The notes below the pieces were generated by a model that saw only the letters and a program-made list of their open reading frames with translations, was not told the origin of the DNA and searched no databases. Below are positions 19,174-22,224 of a stretch of 22,224 nt of DNA, one piece after another. Source of the stretch: Chara braunii (lineage: Eukaryota; Streptophyta; Charophyceae; Charales; Characeae); contig BFEA01000024.1 in NCBI GenBank assembly GCA_003427395.1, positions 5,005,062 to 5,027,285 on the forward strand, in the 5' to 3' direction. Position numbers and translations under genes: made by a program. Every line of letters begins with the position of its first letter. The first letter of the stretch is position 1.

Positions 19174-19257
19174 ACGAAATAAAATCGCCTAAACAAAAAA
19201 AATAAACAAGTAATATGCATTTCCCAAAAATCGAAAATTTGGAAATACGTTGTCAGA

Positions 19258-19283
19258 CCAAATACCCTTACAAGGATATTTGG
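19258..19283. repeat. Palindrome, ATACCCTT core family, member 3
   Basis: CCAAATACCCTT (19258-19269), AC, AAGGATATTTGG (19272-19283). Same core as 187-216 and 225-254 but with CCAA/TTGG outer arms and one A-C mismatch. Confidence 0.85.
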
Positions 19284-19488
19284 CCATGCTTTTGCATTCG
19301 ACACGGTGACGGTGTCGGCTACCATGATGGAGCCAGTCTAGAATGGAAAGGGTGTGCACGCTTGAGCGTGACACTCTAAACGAATTCCTCGACCATTGAG
19401 GCCAGGGCAAAATCGGTGAGAAAAATTCGTTAATTAAAGGCGCGCGTTGTTATGACGCACGCTGTGAAAGTTAGGATCTGCAGTAATA

Positions 19489-19522
19489 CCCTTCGACCGA
19501 AGAGGTTGAGGGGTCGATAGGG
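19489..19522. repeat. Hairpin, 10-bp stem with one bulge
   Basis: CCCTTCGACC (19489-19498) pairs with GGTCGATAGGG (19512-19522), with a single bulged T. Confidence 0.8.
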
Positions 19523-19604
19523 TTAATGTTATGACAAGTAGATCTATGATGCACGCTGAGACTTAATCGTCAGTACACCAGTCAGAATAAATTAATACGC
19601 GTTT

Positions 19605-19618
19605 CGGTCGTACGACCG
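19605..19618. repeat. Perfect 14-bp palindrome
   Basis: CGGTCGTACGACCG, fully self-complementary. Confidence 0.85.
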
Positions 19619-19802
19619 GAGCAATTATTAGTGTATGATCATCGGGGTTGAGGTAGCACCTTGATTGTTGACGTTTGCTCGAGTGGTACCTTTTATCCCT
19701 ACTAGTGCACCGTAAGCGAGGTTGAGGCTCTAGCTCAGCCTCCCGTAGGTAGAAAGGGAGTCGCCCCTTGGGAGGTGACTTCCTGACCGCATGACTACCC
19801 GA

Positions 19803-19844
19803 GCAACCGGTGCCTTCGTCCCTCTGCAGAGGGAGACACCGTTG
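19803..19844. repeat. Nested palindrome, long hairpin
   Basis: A perfect 16-base palindrome, TCCCTCTGCAGAGGGA (19819-19834), sits inside outer arms GCAAC-C-GGTG and CACCGTTGC that pair with one bulged C. Confidence 0.85.
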
Positions 19845-20162
19845 CAAGTTCTGATATCGTCTGCACGGGGTCTAGACTGAGACTACTTGACCTAGTACCC
19901 GCTTACCTAATGATACTGGGCCTCTAAAAATGCCAACTTTTGTTTTCTTCTGCTCGACCTTGAGTACTCGGCACATCTACCTCTACTTAGTGTGGTACTG
20001 GCCCACCTATTACTTGAGTGTTTTCCGCGGCTTTTAATTGTCACGGGTCTCTTTTCCCGTTGCTTGAGTACTTTCCTCGCGACGACCCTTAATGTCGTGG
20101 CTAGATCTAAGTGCCGGCCTTTCAGGCCTTCCCACCTACCAAGTGCCCTCACAGGTCGCACA

Positions 20163-20212
20163 CACGCTCAAGCCGACAAGCACTCAGGCAGGCATGCCGG
20201 TCGGCAAGCGTG
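20163..20212. repeat. Long hairpin, two 6-bp stems
   Basis: CACGCT (20163-20168) / AGCGTG (20207-20212) and GCCGAC (20172-20177) / GTCGGC (20200-20205). The loop contains the palindrome GGCATGCC. Confidence 0.8.
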
Positions 20213-20305
20213 CGAGCACGCAGACTTAGAAACGGGCTCCGACCACTAGGCAGGTTGAGCCCCACTCCTATACATATGTAAGTGTTGCTCCCCGTTTACC
20301 CGAAG

Positions 20306-20394
20306 TGGGAACTAGCTCAGTAGGTTCAGGTGTAGGTTATCTTGTGACAGATTTGGGGATCGAATCTGCCTAACCTCAGAGCTAGCTCTTTTTT
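20306..20394 (+). ncRNA. tRNA-like Pol III-type promoter candidate with T6 run
   Basis: TAGCTCAGTAGG (20313-20324) matches the tRNA A-box consensus TRGCNNAGYNGG completely. GGATCGAATCT (20357-20367) matches the B-box GGTTCGANTCC except at two positions. Their 44-base spacing is that of a tRNA gene. T6 at 20389-20394 could terminate Pol III. However, no acceptor stem or D stem forms in tRNA register. The segment instead folds as a nested hairpin: CTAGCTC/GAGCTAG, AGGTT-C-AGG/CCTAACCT and CAGATT/AATCTG. It may be a tRNA-derived SINE head, a decayed tRNA, or another hairpin with chance box matches. Confidence 0.35.
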
Positions 20395-20544
20395 ACGAGG
20401 AGCTTTACTTTCTTTTTCACCCGCGGATGACTGGCCGAGGCTAGAACCCGCGACCTTAGTACTAGGAGTAGTTATAGTTAGTTGGTTAGTCTTTGCCCGT
20501 GCTCAACAGGGGCCGCCAGTTGGCGTGGTTAGAAAGTTGGTAGA

Positions 20545-20640
20545 TTAGATTCTTTTTGGATTTTTGCTCTCCTTTCTAAATTTTTTATTTTTCTTTTTAC
20601 TAAGTTATTTCTTCTATTTTATTTTATTTTATTTTTTTCT
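20545..20640. repeat. T-rich tract
   Basis: Low-complexity T-rich and ATTTT-rich sequence. Its position before a purine-rich tract echoes the order seen in the leaders of copies A and B. Confidence 0.85.
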
Positions 20641-20717
20641 TACAACGAACTACCTTAATGCACCTGCCCAGTCTTATCGTGCAGATTTGTTACCGGGAAA
20701 GGTCATCAACAACCGAG

Positions 20718-20729
20718 CGCGGATCCGCG
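20718..20729. repeat. Perfect 12-bp palindrome
   Basis: CGCGGATCCGCG. Confidence 0.8.
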
Positions 20730-20799
20730 ACTTTGGCCTGTTTCCTTGGGCAGGAGTGCTCAGTGCTCGTCGGGCGACCAAGCGAGCCTGGCCGAGCAG

Positions 20800-21360
20800 C
20801 AGAGTAACATTGCGCATAGGCAGAGAGCATGGTGGTAAACGAAGTGGAGGAGATGGCGCGGGGTAAGGTAGAGATGGCGCGGGGAGAAGTGGAGGTGCAG
20901 TTAGCACAGAGGAAAGGGGAGTTGCGCAGGGAGTAGAGAAGATAGCCGTGCAATAGCAACGAAGTGCGCGGGAGCTGGAAAGGAGGAAGGGGAGAGCACG
21001 ATATCGAGGAGAGGAGGAAACTCGCATAAGGATGCTCGGTCGACGATGGGAGAAGGCTCGACCAAACAACGGAGGTGACGGATGCGGAGAAGGGGCGCGG
21101 TAGAGCGGATCGCAAGAGAGTTGGGGATTTCGAACGAAGCGAGGGGGAGGGCATGATGCCGAGATAGGAAGAAGGTGATCGCACGGGCGGAAAAGGCTAG
21201 CGGAGGATGATAGAGATGACTACGGGCGCGGGCAAGGCAACGAAGGAGCGCAAAGAAGAGGCGAGAGACTTAGTGTGTGAAAAGACGAGAAGGGAGATAG
21301 TGTGAGCGTGCGATGAGAAGAAGAAGGAGGAGGAGGAGAGAAGAAGTAGAAGGGGAGGAA
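20800..21360. repeat. Purine-rich tract on + strand
   Basis: About 560 bases dominated by G and A, with a short direct repeat GAGATGGCGCGGGG near 20850 and 20870. The 164-codon minus-strand frame through this region is low-complexity Ser/Pro/Leu from pyrimidine codons and is not supported as a gene. I see no clear family 2 or 3 hairpins here. Confidence 0.7.
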
Positions 21361-21474
21361 AATAATACTTACCTGACCGAGCATGACGACGACGACAGCT
21401 CCGACGACAGGGAAACGAGAGAGAGAACAAGTAAGCCTCTAATCACGCGACTTACCTCATGATACCTCCGTCGA

Positions 21475-21497
21475 TAAAAAATAAATAAATAGATAAG

Positions 21498-21540
<43 letters not shown>

Positions 21541-21543
21541 AAT
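21475..21543. repeat. (AAAT)n microsatellite
   Basis: Tetranucleotide repeat of about 16 units with interruptions near its left end. Confidence 0.95.
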
Positions 21544-21569
21544 CGAACAAATTTACCACTACTACGCAC

Positions 21570-21750
21570 GTATGTGTGTGGGAACGTGAGAGAGACGGTA
21601 CGTCTCCATCCCTGGCCAACGGCTAAGTCTCCTACCCGCAGCTCACCCTGCGGTATTTGGATCGATAGAATGAGCAAATCACAAAGTAGCAGTGTATATT
21701 TCCACGTTTCAGTGGAAGATTCATCCCGTTTTTGCTCATCCTATCGATGG

Positions 21751-21836
<86 letters not shown>

Positions 21837-22020
21837 TGAGAGAGGGAGACTATAAGTCTCCAACCTCGGAGATATCTAAGCCTCGAACCTGCGCTCGAAC
21901 CTGCGCGCCTCGCTGCAGGCTACTTGGATCGATAGAATGAGCAAATCAAAAAGTGCAGTGCATATTTCCACGTTTCAGCGGAAGATTCATTCCGTTTTTG
22001 CTCATCCTATCGATGGAGTG

Positions 22021-22081
<61 letters not shown>

Positions 22082-22224
22082 ATGCGACAGAATGCGCAGC
22101 GAGCCTCACGCTATTTTGATCGATAGAAAAAGCAAATTAAAAGGTGTCAGTGTATATCTCCACGTTTCAGCGGAAGATTCATTCCGTTTTTGCTCATCCT
22201 ATCGATGGAGTGTGTGTGTGTGTG
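21570..22224. repeat. Tandem array of foldback plus (TG)n units
   Basis: Three units, the last cut by the window edge. Each has an 88-base foldback (21661-21748, 21928-22014, 22119-22206) with 18-base arms (ATCGATAGAATGAGCAAA at the left, its near complement at the right), an internal TTCCAC/GTGGAA hairpin, and directly afterwards a (TG)n tract. Linkers before the first two units carry GAGACG/CGTCTC (near 21596) and GGAGACT/AGTCTCC (near 21846) inverted repeats. The third unit has two unmatched changes in its left arm. Confidence 0.9.
21753..21838. repeat. (TG)n microsatellite 1
   Basis: About 43 TG units with few interruptions, starting directly after the first foldback. The two later (TG)n tracts lie at 22017-22080 and 22209-22224. 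Confidence 0.97.

Larger units (their letters stand above)
19284..20302. other. Unassigned, hairpin-rich non-coding stretch
   Basis: No gene seen; frames are short on both strands. The strongest inverted repeats are annotated separately. Others include GAGGCT/AGCCTC near 19722-19740. Confidence 0.5.

Noticed and set aside
20425-20460. Reverse-strand B-box-like GGGTTCTAGCC
   Set aside because: No A-box at tRNA spacing and only a partial consensus match.
20690-21184. Longest open frame, 164 codons on the minus strand
   Set aside because: Low-complexity Ser/Pro/Leu/Arg composition produced by a pyrimidine-rich strand, overlapping another long minus-strand frame in a different phase; no domain recognised.
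21355-21380. Consensus-like 5' splice donor on the minus strand (CAG|GTAAGTA)
   Set aside because: A good match, but no supported exon or acceptor; a single donor sequence is expected by chance at this scale.

Overview
The window is eukaryote-like, non-coding, repeat-built DNA. No reading frame exceeds about 164 codons. None carries a recognisable domain, and where the two large repeat copies can be aligned base for base their substitutions show no codon-position bias. I therefore annotate no protein-coding gene. Long mono-, di- and tetranucleotide tracts ((GA)n, T26, A32, (TA)n, (AAAT)n, (TG)n) point to a nuclear genome. Palindrome-inflated algal organelle DNA cannot be excluded, and I cannot name the organism.

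Layout. 1-882: (GA)n tract, two palindromes with a shared core, then unassigned sequence. 883-9922 and 10508-18956: two diverged head-to-tail copies (A and B) of a roughly 8.5-9 kb non-coding unit, joined by about 585 bp of unassigned sequence. Each copy has the same zones in order: a leader with palindromes and a T-rich tract; a purine-rich zone built from two families of short hairpins; a CTG-rich zone with many palindromes, strongly diverged between copies; a well conserved GC-rich block; an AT-rich zone with an array of about 15 hairpins; a further conserved AT-rich zone; and a GC-rich hairpin-dense terminal block ending at the same 16-base sequence in both copies. Copy B also carries a 384-bp TTAA-flanked MITE-like insertion (14326-14709) and an extra diverged version of the terminal block (about 17400-18020). 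18957-22224: A32, another palindrome of the first family, several long hairpins, a tRNA-like Pol III-type promoter candidate with a T6 run, T-rich then purine-rich tracts, an (AAAT)n tract, and three tandem units that each pair an 88-bp foldback with a (TG)n tract.

The main observation is pervasive inverted-repeat structure. Several hairpin families keep a constant core while their outer arms change sequence yet stay self-complementary. Mismatches are mostly G-T rather than A-C on the + strand, as expected if + strand RNA folds. The clearest case is the array at 6604-7727 / 14970-16114, where an invariant TAAGTT loop sits on an inner stem that varies as CCCT/AGGG, CCCC/GGGG or TCCC/GGGA. I infer a structured non-coding transcript or a palindrome-propagating repeat; its function is unknown.
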